Assembly: GCF_910592395.1 (NCBI RefSeq) | Contig: NC_088315.1 | Span: 20,006,219 to 20,070,218 of the forward strand | Direction: 5' to 3' | DNA length: 64,000 bases | From: Lineus longissimus | Lineage: Eukaryota; Nemertea; Pilidiophora; Heteronemertea; Lineidae | In this document: piece by piece, positions 26,900-37,812 of the stretch | How the letters are laid out: every line of letters begins with the position of its first letter | How positions within the stretch are numbered: the first letter of the stretch is position 1 | Made by a program: the position numbers and the translations under genes | Notes under the pieces: model-generated | Databases searched by the model: none | The model's input: only the letters and a program-made list of their open reading frames with translations | Told to the model about the DNA's origin: nothing

Positions 26900-27357
26900 A
26901 TGACTTCCACAGCCACCATCAGGTCGTCAGTCCGCCCCAAAAGTAGCAAGCAGCCATGGGGCACGATCATGCACCCAGAGTTCGGAATGGGCCACCAGAA
27001 GATGACCAACTACGAGATCGACCAGACCGTCACCAGGTTGTACCAGATTCCCATCAAGGACGAGAGGGCGGTGGAGAAGCCCATGATGAAGGAGATGTCT
27101 CAGCAGGGGCTGGCCCAGATGGTGAGTGTTAATGCTGCAGCAGTCGGGCTAGAGAAGGAAGGACCCGTGAGTGTCAGTGCTCCCCTCATTGTTTTGGAAG
27201 GGGACACAATAAACAAAAAGATTTATGTTTTATTTTTCAGGTGAAAAGACTCTCAGAGATGAATAAAGAAGTACCTGATAATACACGGACGCAGAAAGTA
27301 TCTGAGTACAAAGACATGGGTGTACTCAATTCATTCGCGTGGAAAGGATACAACTGA
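26900..27357 (+). CDS. Small two-exon protein with AWKGYN C-terminus (112 aa), family not recognised
   Basis: Exon 1 is 26900-27121 (74 codons, start AACCATGAC in a good context). A 119-bp GT-AG intron follows, then exon 2 is 27241-27357 (38 codons plus TGA), phase 0. The product is basic and soluble, with no signal peptide or transmembrane segment. It has two copies of a motif, E-I-D-x-x-V-x-R-L-x(6)-K-D-E-R in exon 1 and a second RL-x(6)-V-P-D-x-x-R in exon 2, then YKDMGVLNSFAWKGYN at the end. It is a tandem paralogue of the gene at 28,928: exon 2 has the same length, intron phase and about 50% identity. The MG-x-x-N-S-aromatic-AWKGYN tail is the most conserved part. Small charged proteins with such tails occur among axonemal microtubule inner proteins, but that is a guess. 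Confidence 0.8.
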
Positions 27358-28927
27358 AGGATCGTGATTTAGTTGAATGCCGGGCCGAATGCCGGCTGCA
27401 TCCTCAACATCATAGCCCAGGGAGCGTTATTCAACTTGGCAAGAACGGCGTGTTGTCCCCTGGAATTTGACTCGCAAGCTCCGCGCAAGCGAACGATTTT
27501 GGTCGCAGCTGTTTTAAAAGTGCGGCAGAAAGATCACGGAAAGAAGGTCTTTGTTTTTAATCGCAGTTCGTGGTTGCACCTGCTTTGACCTACGAGTTCC
27601 CGTTTTATTGCTTATCGTAGTATTCATCTCTGCGTGTCTGCGTGTCAGTTCATCCTCCTTCCCGGGAACTCCCAAGCCTACCTGCCGGCTGCCGGAGGTT
27701 CGTATCAGTACAAAGTGAAATGCTCTGAAGCTCAGGATGAGTAGGACTTTAGTTACATGTATTTAATTATTGACTGTCCTCGGCCGCATCTCTATCGCCC
27801 GATCTCTGAAGGAGCCATACTGAACTTCCAGCTACTGACGCGCGTTGTCTGGAAGCTGAGCAATTCGATGTCAATTGGCCTACACTGATGTAGAGGAGCA
27901 GGAAAGACGCCTGACGTCCAACACACCATCCCAAATGCCACACCGATGTTTCTCTTGAAGTGTTATGTGCCGGGTTAGTATGGAACACCTGATAGCTGTC
28001 GTATATATCGTCTACCACATGTTACCTCACGTGTATAGGCCTACAAGACTGGTATTTGACAGGCCTATCCTATATGATTCATCAGTGTTGAAGTACACAC
28101 TACCTACAGCACGCTATTTTCATGTGTGTGTATAATCGACCTACAATGTCATCATGAGTTCACAATAAATAACCTTATTTGCGTCAGTGAAGCTCGGAAT
28201 TGGGCAATCCATAGGCAAGCGGATATTTCCAACTATTGCAAAACACACTACATCGCTGTCAAACTCAGTGGTTGTCTCAGACCAAACACTTTTCACCAAC
28301 CCGAATTTCTATCAGTTACAAAAATAAGCCGCGTCGAATATCTCTCGACTCTCATAAAACCCATGACGATTCACGTCCTTGGTGAAATAGCGATAGTGTC
28401 GAATCCTGATCAAAGAAAAAAAACAAAGTGTCGATCACTGGGCGGGGACTGGGGGTGGCAACCCTCTAGGGGTTCGCACCGACCAATCACTGTTGTCGAC
28501 TTCTACCCTGTCGTCGGGTGTCTTCTTGTTTTCTCAAAGGCGTCTTAGGGGGAATGGCGCCCAGCGTGAGGAGCGTTGTCGACCAACTCGGAGTTCCATC
28601 CAAAAAATCAACATTCTTGTTACCATAATCCGGAAAAATCTCGTTCAAATATTACATGCAAGTGTATCCTTCATTTCAATAAATTATTTTTCTCCAGACA
28701 AATGGCAATGCTTCTCGTTTTATTTTAAGAAACTGTATCAGTTTCGTTCGGAGAATTGATTTCAAACTGGAGGTATTGGTTGTCTCACCAAATTCGGCGA
28801 GGATGCAGCCATAGTGTTGGCCAACTCATTTACCTGCCGAGGTTGTGGTCATTTACACCTCCGCCATCTTACGGCAGATGATAGTAACTAAATTTGTTCC
28901 TGTCCGAAGTAAAGTAACTCAAACGAC
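27358..28927. other. Spacer between the two small paralogues; nothing firm
   Basis: No supported gene. AATAAA at 28164-28169 is a weak candidate 3' end for the upstream gene. Short open frames here lack family resemblance and plausible splice context. Confidence 0.4.
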
Positions 28928-29744
28928 ATGTCGTCCATTCTGGGAAGCCACAGAGATGTGAACAGGGCCCCAGAGGAGGACAAGAAGGGGAAGAAAATGT
29001 CGGCTGGAGAAGTTGACGAAATGGTAAGTAGTTTCCCAGGTTTGGTTTCGACAGACTGTAGGCTAAACCAGTGCGGACAAGAGTACAACAATATAATATG
29101 ATCTTCGTTGGTTTTCTTAGACACAGGCAGGACTGATGTGTTAGTCTATTATGCATGTATGAACTATTGGCTTTAGTCAATAAGCTTGGTAGTCTATACT
29201 ACATATATAGGCATAACGGGACAATCGTATGGCAAATTGTACTTTGAAATTTCTGCAGGGCATGATTCAACGACCTCATCGAAGTCATGATCCATAATCA
29301 CGAGATCGATAGCCTAATTATTGGCACGAAAATATGTCCTTGTGGTGAAACACGATCATTATATACATGTACTTGGTATGATGTATGTAGATCGTTAGAG
29401 ATTTCCTTCGTAGGCCTATTTACCATTGTTTACAGCTGGTCAGTGGTAGTTTTCTATTTAGGTGTGAAAGATAATTCTGTCCCAGGTATAGATAGTGTCC
29501 GCGGAATAACATTGTTTCTTAATGGTGTGAGCTTACGCCCATAGGTGGCAGCAGCAGTCGCATGAGTTAAAGCCTGACTATAATGGCCGACATTGTCTTA
29601 GATATAGTTTTCTGATTTCTCTTGCAGCTGGCCAGACTGACCGCGGTCAAGAAGACAGTGACCGATAGCAATCGCGTTCAGCAAAACTCGCAATACGCCA
29701 ATATGGGCATTGTGAATTCTTACGCCTGGAAGGGATACAACTAA
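28928..29744 (+). CDS. Small two-exon protein with AWKGYN C-terminus (70 aa), paralogue of the 26,900 gene
   Basis: Exon 1 is 28928-29023 (32 codons), followed by a 604-bp intron (GTAAGT to TTGCAG). Exon 2 is 29628-29744 (38 codons plus TAA), phase 0, the same position and length as in the upstream paralogue. The tail reads YANMGIVNSYAWKGYN. Exon 1 contains KKMSAGEVDEM, aligning with QKMTNYEIDQT of the longer paralogue, so this copy keeps one RL-x(6)-V-x-D-x-x-R motif where the neighbour has two. It is highly charged, without signal peptide or membrane segment. Candidate AATAAA at 30077-30082. The preserved frame despite divergent introns argues for a functional gene. Confidence 0.77.
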
Positions 29745-30867
29745 ACAAAATGCTGGCAATGTTGGCGTAAGCTCTGACGAACAAAACACAAAACAGTTCG
29801 GACATTAGCAAACTGACCATGGGAAGTGACCTGTCAACTGGCATGTCTGCCCGTGCTGTAACTAATTATCTGCGTAACATTTGAGAGACAGCAGGTAAAA
29901 ACAACTAAGTAAAAGGAACGGTCTGTCCACTGCATGTCTGAGCCAACGTCTCTTGGCACCAAGCAGAGAACAGCGAAACCGCTATAGGATTTCTTAATGG
30001 ATTATCCATGTCCCATATGAACGCCACACGGATTATTGTCCCCGAAGACAATGTTCCATAAAAGTCCCAAAATCCCAATAAAAACTTGAGCATACTAGCA
30101 CAACATGTGTTCAGCATGAGCAACATTTATTTGCTATAATCTATAATGTTTGAGGAGATTTATTATAATCTCTCCAAACATGAAAGGGATTTCTATATAA
30201 ACTCGTCAAAAGAGCTATTTATGACATGGCCTCAATCTTTGGATTGCCGGGAGGCCTGACTTCAATACGGTATATAAGTACACGGTATATGAATACTTGA
30301 TAATAAACGTGGCAGATGTAGAGGAGAGAGACGATGGTTGCACGAATAAAAGTTAAAGCGAATGTGAAATTCTTCCAGCGTGACAATTTTGTCAAGTATC
30401 CCACCAAAGAATTTTTTTCTTGAATACCGAAACCTAGACCAATTCTTGCAAGTGGGCGTCTTGTCTTCTCGTCTTTGTCGTTGTGACATTGTCCTCTGGA
30501 ATTTTCAAGGCCCAGATTGTGCTGCCTCCTGCACCAGAGTCGTGTAACTGAACGTCACATCCTGAGACCGTGATATGGCCAGCCGGTAGATTGAATTAAC
30601 CCTTGGTTAAACTTTTCAAAGTTAAAGGAAAGCACGGTCATACTTCAATGAACAGCCACAGTTCTGCAAGGGCCTGTTCAAGTATTATTTCGCATAGAGC
30701 TATGAAATCTGATGTTTTTGATTCAGTATAGATGTGTCTAACATGCGTCAGATTAGGATGATTTGATTGAGTAAACCGTCTGCCATTTTGCATCATCTTT
30801 GACCCTGCTCACAAGATTGACCATAAAATTCTTCAGAATCATTGAACACGGGTTGCTTGACTCTGTA
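29745..30867. other. Intergenic, no gene recognised
   Basis: Contains the likely 3' UTR of the small gene and unremarkable AT-rich sequence. No repeat family member was recognised. The stretch 30,951-31,459 is also without a supported feature. Confidence 0.4.
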
Positions 30868-30950
30868 TTTGAAAGACTCTGGTGTCGGACGATGTTTTCT
30901 GCTAGTGTCACCAGAGTCTTTCAATAAATTATATTGAAAGACTCTGGTGT
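30868..30950. repeat. Compact inverted repeats CACCAGAGTCTTTCAAT
   Basis: TTGAAAGACTCTGGTG occurs near 30869 and 30934, and its reverse complement near 30909. The segment 30909-30949 is a perfect 17-bp-arm palindrome around a 7-bp spacer. This resembles the ends of two abutting small elements or a single fold-back unit. Confidence 0.7.
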
Positions 30951-31459
30951 AACAAACGATTCTCAATAGAACGCTATATAATTGAAAGATTCTTTCTGTT
31001 AAAGCACAGGCTACTGAAGCTAGTGTCATTAAGGGGTCAAATCATTGTAAAAAGGGTTCAGGTAGAAAGGGAGCAGGAACACCAAGACGGAGCAAGAAAT
31101 CGAAAGAGGTCTCAAAGAGACCGAAAGGAAGGAAAATTCACCCCCTGTACATTGTGTAGTGCATTGAAGTACAGGATCGCGAAACTGTGAAGTGATAAAA
31201 ATGCTGAAGTTTCTTACATTTCGGTCCCTTACTGGACCTCTGCGGATTCCTTCTCCTTCTTCTTCCTTTACCCTTGATGGACATTTTACAATCTTTTAGT
31301 TTTAGCCCCTACCGACCATCGATTTATTAGCCTGTGGTTGGAATAAACGACAACTCAAGTTGGCTGAAACTTTATTGAAAAGGATGTGCATTTATTGTGT
31401 GATACGCCTACATTGTGTAAGTGAGTGCCTCAGAGGGCGCACTAAAATGAGGTATAATA

Positions 31460-32026
31460 AAAGGGTGGATGTCGTCCTGGGTGCCGACAAATGGTACCCA
31501 GGTTCGAGATCGACTGGACAATAAGCACCCTGGGTGCCATTACACTAGACAAACAGCACCCAGCTTCTTTTTGCCTGGCTTACGGATCTTAGGGACGAGG
31601 ACGTTTCTTGCAATCTCGTTTTATCTCGCGCCGTGGTACTTGTGGCGTTAGCAGTGCTCGAAATAAAAAGAACAGAAAAAAACGCGTTTAGGTGTAAAGG
31701 TCTTTGAAAGCACATTTCGGATGATTTATTCAGAAAAGGTATATAGGAGGGATATATCCGAAATGTGCTTTCAAAGACCTATAGGCCTAAACGCGTTTTT
31801 TTCTGTTTATCTGTTCTTTTTATTTCGCGCACTGCTAATGCCGCAAGTACCACGGTGCGAGATAAAACGAGATTGCAAGAAACGTCCTCGTCCCTAAGAT
31901 CTGTAAGCCAGGCAAGAAGAAGCTGGGTGCTGTTTGTCTAGTGTAATGGCACCCAGGGTGCTTATTGTCCAGTCGATCTTGAACCTGGGTACCATTTGTC
32001 GGCACCCAGGACGACATCCACCCTTT
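31460..32026. mobile_element. Long fold-back element, ~265-bp arms, 35-bp spacer
   Basis: The left arm (31460-31721) and right arm (31757-32026) are near-identical inverted copies, from AAAGGGTGGATGTCGTCCTG at the outer edge to CACATTTCGGA at the centre. One 8-bp indel (GATAAACA, right arm only) and a few substitutions separate them. Both arms contain the same 60-codon open frame, which is a by-product of the inverted repeat. There is no transposase. It sits directly 3' of PGAP3 and carries AATAAA in both orientations (minus strand about 31824-31819). Confidence 0.92.
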
Positions 32027-32179
32027 AAGCGGTATTGCCAGTTAAATAATAATGTACCGGTATTGTAGCATCTAGCGAGATATTGACTTAAGATATTGAC
32101 CCAGCTGACCCAGCAGGTACGCTGTACTATCCTTGTCCAGGCGGGTAGGCACGTGGTCTGCTGTCAGAAGACAGTAGAT

Positions 32180-35100
32180 TTATAAAAGTTTGATCTTTCT
32201 TTCCAGAGCGTTCGCTATGTGGACACAGTCATCCGCTACAAAACTGAAAAATGAAAAATATTAAACTGCGATAAAAATTACAAATAATATATAAAATAGG
32301 ACCAGAGCCTGGTTGTTCGAAACGAGTGGGACAGTGACTTGGCGTTTACTTTTGCATAGCCAACTAAATGAGATCATGCTGAGTTCGAGTTCAAACAAAA
32401 CCATAAATATGTCATATCAGGCATTTCACCGAGAATTGATTTCCAATGTTGCTAGCCATGATTGAATAATACTTACGAAAACCATAGATATCCCACGGGT
32501 ATTGTACCAATATGCCAGAGAGAATGAGCATCAAACGTCCAGAATACGGGCGGGAAGTCAAACACCTCCAACAACAATGAGGCATTGAGTATCACCAAGG
32601 CTGCAACGCACTTCTTCACGTATGGCCTTTTTCGCCAACGGTTCATGCACCATGTAGCCCAAGTTAAAGACACTACCACGCCTGAAGGGAAATGCATGAG
32701 GGACGGGGTTAGAAATGTTCAATCGGTTAAAAGTGTTTTTCAGATAGATCTGGCCAAAGGTACTTTACTAACCAAATTATACTTTTCTTTCAAGACCCTA
32801 ATGATGTGATCATATGCTAATTCAAAATAGAACTTTTTCTCAGTAAATGTTATGTCTATGTTGATATTGAAATTGTTTTTGAAATCGAAGACTACAGCAG
32901 GCCAATACTTACCAAATGATAAGTTAACTTTCATGTTGAAACCATAATCGAAACGGACGTAGGCTAGGTAGTAGCAATGCCAAGCGTAGTACAACACGAA
33001 AGGGAACGGAATAACAATGCTTTTCCATAAAGGGCGGGTTCCGGCTAACCTACAATAAAGGTGTAGGGAGGAATGTACAGAGCATAGCTACCCGAGACCA
33101 CAGTGAGTCGAGACGTGAGTGAGTAGCAAGTTCTTGCTCGCCAACTGACCGAGTACGACCTTCAGAATAAGTGAAGCGTAAAACCCTAAGAGGTTTTCAC
33201 CATCTCAAAAACCATTTGGACCTTTTTCAGTTTACCAAAAAATATCAGCAGGGAGCGTAACTATACATGTATTTGTGTTGGCCAAAAACCCACTAATTGG
33301 TTTTCAAAAACTAAACAACCTTTATTTTTAAGAGTGCTCCAGGAAAGACCACTGCAAATCAGTGATTTTAGTCGGTAACAGACAAATGCAATGGAACCTC
33401 CCTTAGCAAACACCTCTCTTGTAAGGAGACCCTCTCTACTGAGGACACAACTTGTGGTACCAAAGTGGTTATTTCAATTCAATTTGACCTGTCTAATCAG
33501 GACACCTCCCTAATAAGGACAGCACTTGTCGGTCCCAAGGGTGTCATTAATAGAAAGGTTCTACTGTACTCACCTTAAAACGAGACACAGGAGACTTGTC
33601 ATTACCAAGGACAGGGCACAAAAGTAATCGAGCATCTGTAATAAGAAAACGAAATTCAGGTAATCACTCAATTTTTAAAGGTGCAGCCTGGACTCTGTCT
33701 GGTTTTTCAGAGTTTTTCACGTGTTTTTCCCTAAATCCTGCCTCAACAAGTCGAAAATCGCAAACTTACTGATTTTTTTCTCAGAGCTTGGTGCAACAAG
33801 AAAGGTCAGTTATGATAAAAAACAACTTTTTTCCGCTTCAGAAGTTATTTTGGAGTGTTACACGGTCGAGGGAGGTTGTGGATTGCAAAGATGTCTGTGT
33901 CGGTCGAGATATTGTCGGCATATTTACCTCGGTAAATGGAAAATCTCTGGTGTGAAACACAGCAGACCAAAACCAAGCATTAAAACCCGTCTGTAATACA
34001 TAAACAATGATTAGGATATTCTAAAATAAACTAAGAATGAACTTCTATAACAAATCTAAAACAAGGTTTGGAAATTATGAAATATCAAAGTCGGAATGAA
34101 AGCTAAACAGATAATTATGAAAATCTAAAATAGACAAATGTTAAACGATGACAAAAAATAAATTATCAAATTAACAAATATAAAAGTATCGATCACGTGA
34201 TCAAAGGTGCGTACATTTGTAATGTAATCATAGCGAATAACGCATAGTCATTTGAAATAACGCTTAAAAGTCATAAATGTTCATAAAGGTTGCACAATAT
34301 GAAGCTTTTTCACCACAATGGTAAAAATACCTTGAAGTATCGAAATTAATCATGTACCTCGATTTAACCAAATCATCAACGCGCATGTATGTACAATTTT
34401 ATGCTTTTTTCGTTCGTTATTTGAAGAAAAAAACCCGCCATATTTGTGGCAGGATGATTACTTACAAAAGCATAAAAACTCCATGCGAAGTACATGGGAG
34501 TGTTAAATGTGACCCTTCTCCAGAAGTGTATGATGCCGGCAGCAACACTGAGGAAATTCAAGATGGATGCTATCACGGAGACTGGCTCTTGGATACCGAG
34601 GACCCGGATGAACGGCCACTGTAATGATATGCAAAAAAATATTCAAAACAACGAGTTTTGTACAATTTTCAGCTCCCAGTCAGGAGTGTCGAGGCAAGAG
34701 AACAATCCTGAGATATTTTGCCTTGCTAGATTTCTGTAATCTCTGTTCATTGCCTTCAATAGCCACGCCCGTTACCTACCACAAACAAGGCAGGACTGGC
34801 TGAGAGAAGGGACAGAAAGACCCATTACACCGGCATCAATCGGCTATTCACCTTAGAACTGATTCGATTTAGACATGTCACGTGATGACACAGAAATTTC
34901 GATCATTTGCGGTTAGTTATAATGATGTTATATTATAGCACTTTAAAATGGCGTTGATTCTGAAACTGGTTTATGATAGAGTTTGAATTATTAGACCTCC
35001 TTTTCTGCAATTATCAAAAAAGAGTAGAGTCTTGCTTGTGGATACTTACCTTACCATGGAATTGCGGGATCTTAGAGCCGTTCTCGTGGAATGCATCAAC

Positions 35101-35739
35101 AGCTTGCCACATGCAGTCGTACCGGCACTCATCACCGCAGCCCCACAGCAATAAGCGTAGATGGAATGGCTGGGCTCCGGAAAAACCCTGAGGTGAAAAT
35201 GAGACTCTGGCCTAGTTAAAGCGAATTTCGCACGAGCAATACAATGCCGTTTCCGTGCCACAGTTGGTGTCAAAGCAATTGATGTATTATCGAGTCGTAA
35301 ACGAGTTTCTGGACGGAATGCTATTGCGGGCCCTGTTGTCCACATGTTCATCAGGCCTAATCTATCAAACTGCTCTGCGCCGGACTTGCTCGGAAGGGGG
35401 AATGTTTTAACATTATTTGCAAATGGTTTGTTAAACAGGTATGGTAGAATGGAGTTGCATGTAGGGCGACTATGGAATGACACTGGCAAATATAGGTCCA
35501 CATTTTTTGGTCTATGTTAAAAATCGCAAACATCACCTTTTCTCGAAAAAAGGTTATATTCTCCAGGAAGTAAAACATACCTCTTCTGACATGTGGTCGC
35601 ACTTAACGGCCCGGCAGTCCCCCAAACATGTAGTATAGACACTGGATCTGTCACCCACCGATGCAGTTACCATCTCTAGAAATAGGCTCAGGACAACAAG
35701 CACCGGCACGTAGGTCGGAACAGACAATGACCACGCCAT
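32180..35739 (-). CDS. PGAP3: Post-GPI attachment to proteins factor 3 (Per1-like), 8 exons, 326 aa
   Basis: Golgi multi-pass protein needed to remove the unsaturated sn-2 fatty acid of GPI anchors during lipid remodelling; member of the CREST hydrolase-like superfamily. Exons on the minus strand: 35739-35581, 35187-35050, 34618-34466, 33990-33928, 33635-33574, 33049-32913, 32681-32477, 32243-32180. The sum is 981 nt with all phases closing (human is 320 aa). Visible features are an N-terminal signal peptide, a cysteine-rich luminal segment (CLGDCRAVKCD, CGDECRYDCMW), IPQFHGKWPF, and the superfamily motif NAWFWSAVFHTRDFPFTE with conserved Ser, His and Asp. MLDYFCA, VRFDYGFNM, DFPPVFWTFDAHSLWHIGTIP and a short C-terminal tail follow. 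The 63-bp exon 4 is small and easy to miss but restores the catalytic-type motif. MAW is taken as the start because it leads directly into the signal peptide. Confidence 0.96.
32742..32775 (-). mobile_element. Terminal fragment of the GGCCAAAGGTACT MITE in a PGAP3 intron
   Basis: CAGATAGATCTGGCCAAAGG and the following TACTTTAC match one end of the family; the rest is absent. It lies in the intron between PGAP3 exons 6 and 7. Confidence 0.6.
33384..33568. mobile_element. pogo/Tigger-like MITE abutting a PGAP3 splice donor
   Basis: The ends read AATGGAACCTCCCTTAGC and GGTTCTACTGTA, imperfect inverted termini of the TACAGTGGAACCTC class. The interior has CACCTCTCTTGTAAGGAGAC and GGACACCTCCCTAATAAGG, typical of short Tc1/mariner-pogo derivatives. 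The right end reaches position +6/+7 of the PGAP3 exon 5 donor. Confidence 0.75.
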
Positions 35740-35887
35740 CCTTACTGGAACTTGGAACTGCAAATAACACAGACTTTGTCGTTATGCTTGTATTTTATAT
35801 ATTTTGTATCTCATTTTAAACATAATGACAGAAAACTAGCGATTCTGAGAATAGTATCTAGTCTGCAAGTCGAGTGCAAACTATAGT

Positions 35888-36162
35888 GTTTTTCATATCG
35901 TTCTTGCCAAAGGTACTCAGTTGAACTATAAGGAATGTGACCAGATGACATTTACCAAAAGAGTAGTGGTGACGCGCAACAGTAAATCATCCTGGGTTGG
36001 CCTCACCGATGTTATTTCCCTGTGTCAACTAAAGCTGGTCAACTATGACACCGGCTGCCCAGGGGTGTGTAAAATACTATTTGTGACCACACTGTTACAG
36101 TTAGTGACAAGAGGTCAGCCAAGTACTGTTGGCCAGATCTATCGGGAAAACACTTTAGAAGT
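35888..36162 (+). mobile_element. MITE family GGCCAAAGGTACT, copy 2
   Basis: Full-length-looking copy. The left end is TTGCCAAAGGTACTCAGTTG and the right end AGTACTGTTGGCCAGATCTA, with the shared interior phrase ACTATGACACCGGCTGCCCA. It lies about 150 bp upstream of the PGAP3 start. Confidence 0.88.
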
Positions 36163-37301
36163 GAAAGTCACGACTTGCATATATACTAAAGCCTGTAAAG
36201 AGTGGGTCCTTTTTAATTGGCAACATTTAAGGCCAAAAGACTCACCCCCAACACGTGGCTGTGCGCTATATTGACACGGGGATTTCACGAGAGCTACAGG
36301 CTAATATACGAACATATACGCGAACTTACGTTAATGGAGTGTGCTCCCCTCTTGGTGCAGTTTGGTTAAGGGAACTAGAGAGAGGAAAATCAGGACACGC
36401 AGTCTTCAGCTCAAAATATTGTTTCGCATGAAAACGTTATCTCCAGAGCTAAATAGGCTTACTGCTACTATGCTTGAACATTTGGGCCGTATTTCTGATA
36501 TCACCTTCTACATAATAATAACATATCTCTACGTATTCCTGTCTAAGCAGATATTCTTAATGTGAAAGGAAGGCATAAAGCGAATCATTTTGGTGTTTTC
36601 TCGCGATCATCCCCAGGGTCGTTTTCATGTCCACTGGACCATGAATTCATTCAAGTTATTGGGATTACAGTGTTTTCGCGGGCATGTTTGCATGCCATCT
36701 TGATATTGTCCACGCATTGTCCGTCATTGACATGTTTAGATAGAATACACTTAATCACGCCAATTCTTCATACAATTTTTGTTACAGTTATACAGTTGAT
36801 ATAAAGTATAAAACCTTTTAATGGGCCATTATCATAGCTGACTAAAAGATGTCATTATTCATAACTGAGTAGATTGATGTGCACGAATGGTGATTGTGTA
36901 GTTAGACTCTTTCTGCCATAAGGATAGCTGACCGAGATCTCGTCGAGAGAGCATCACATCACCATATAGGCTCATCCTTGCCGTGGGCCTTGCTCTGGCC
37001 ATGTTATGCGATTCTGCACGTTGCGACCCGACAGCCTCGTCCTCCGGGCAGTCTTGCGATAAATGAATGGTTCGACGAGAGTGTCCAGACAGCTGACTGA
37101 AACGCGTGTTCAGTATCAAGATTGGCACTGGGACGGTCTTCACGTTCATCAGTCAAAAGGTCTGCCGTGATAACTGTGATCATGTAACTCAATGAGATGT
37201 ACTAACTGGGTTGGTCGTAGTGTACAAAATGGCGGACGGGCGTTTATGTTTTCTGCCTCTGCCGCTTCGGTTTTCATGCACGCACGTCAGCCTAAGGCGA
37301 G
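36163..37301. other. Intergenic, nothing recognised
   Basis: No supported gene or named repeat between the MITEs at 35,888 and 37,302. One 96-codon minus-strand open frame near 37,149-36,859 has no family resemblance or splice context. Confidence 0.4.
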
Positions 37302-37438
37302 AGGGAGTTTGCGCATACATGTATATCCCGAAATGCCAACGCGAACGCCTATCCCATTGTTCGACATCGTAATCGGAAGGTCGAACAATGGGAAAGGGTG
37401 TTCACGTTGGCGTTTCGGGGGATTTGCGAAAGCTCCCT
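37302..37438. mobile_element. Hairpin MITE, family GGGAGTTTTCGCAAAT, copy 2
   Basis: A 137-bp element bounded by AGGGAGTTTGCGCA and GATTTGCGAAAGCTCCCT. CCCATTGTTCGAC and GTCGAACAATGGG are facing internal arms, so this copy forms an even longer hairpin than the copy at 25,148. Confidence 0.85.
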
Positions 37439-37812
37439 CCCTCATCAACAGCGGGAAGCTTGCCGCTATGGCGAAATTTTAGACGCAAAGAGAGCAAAAT
37501 CGAGCTGCAAAACCGCCACGATATTTCGCAAAACCGCTCCAGAGGAATCAGCACTTCACACGCGATCGTTCTACACTGAACTGGAGTGGATAAACATGTT
37601 TTTACTAGCTTAATAGTACATATCATCCGTTATTTCAGAGTTTTACATGCTCAATAAGCATGATTATGTGCACCAACTCTTTTAACGACCATAATAACAT
37701 CGTATTGATAGATGACATTTGCGTTTCGTCTCTATTTCTAATAACGGTCTTCATTTGAAAGATCGCCTCCGGAACAAATGACATCAGAAAAAGAGGTAAA
37801 AAGATTCTAAGC

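Noticed and set aside
31469-32017. Two identical 60-codon proteins on opposite strands
   Set aside because: They are the same sequence in the two arms of the fold-back element, with no homology or splice context.
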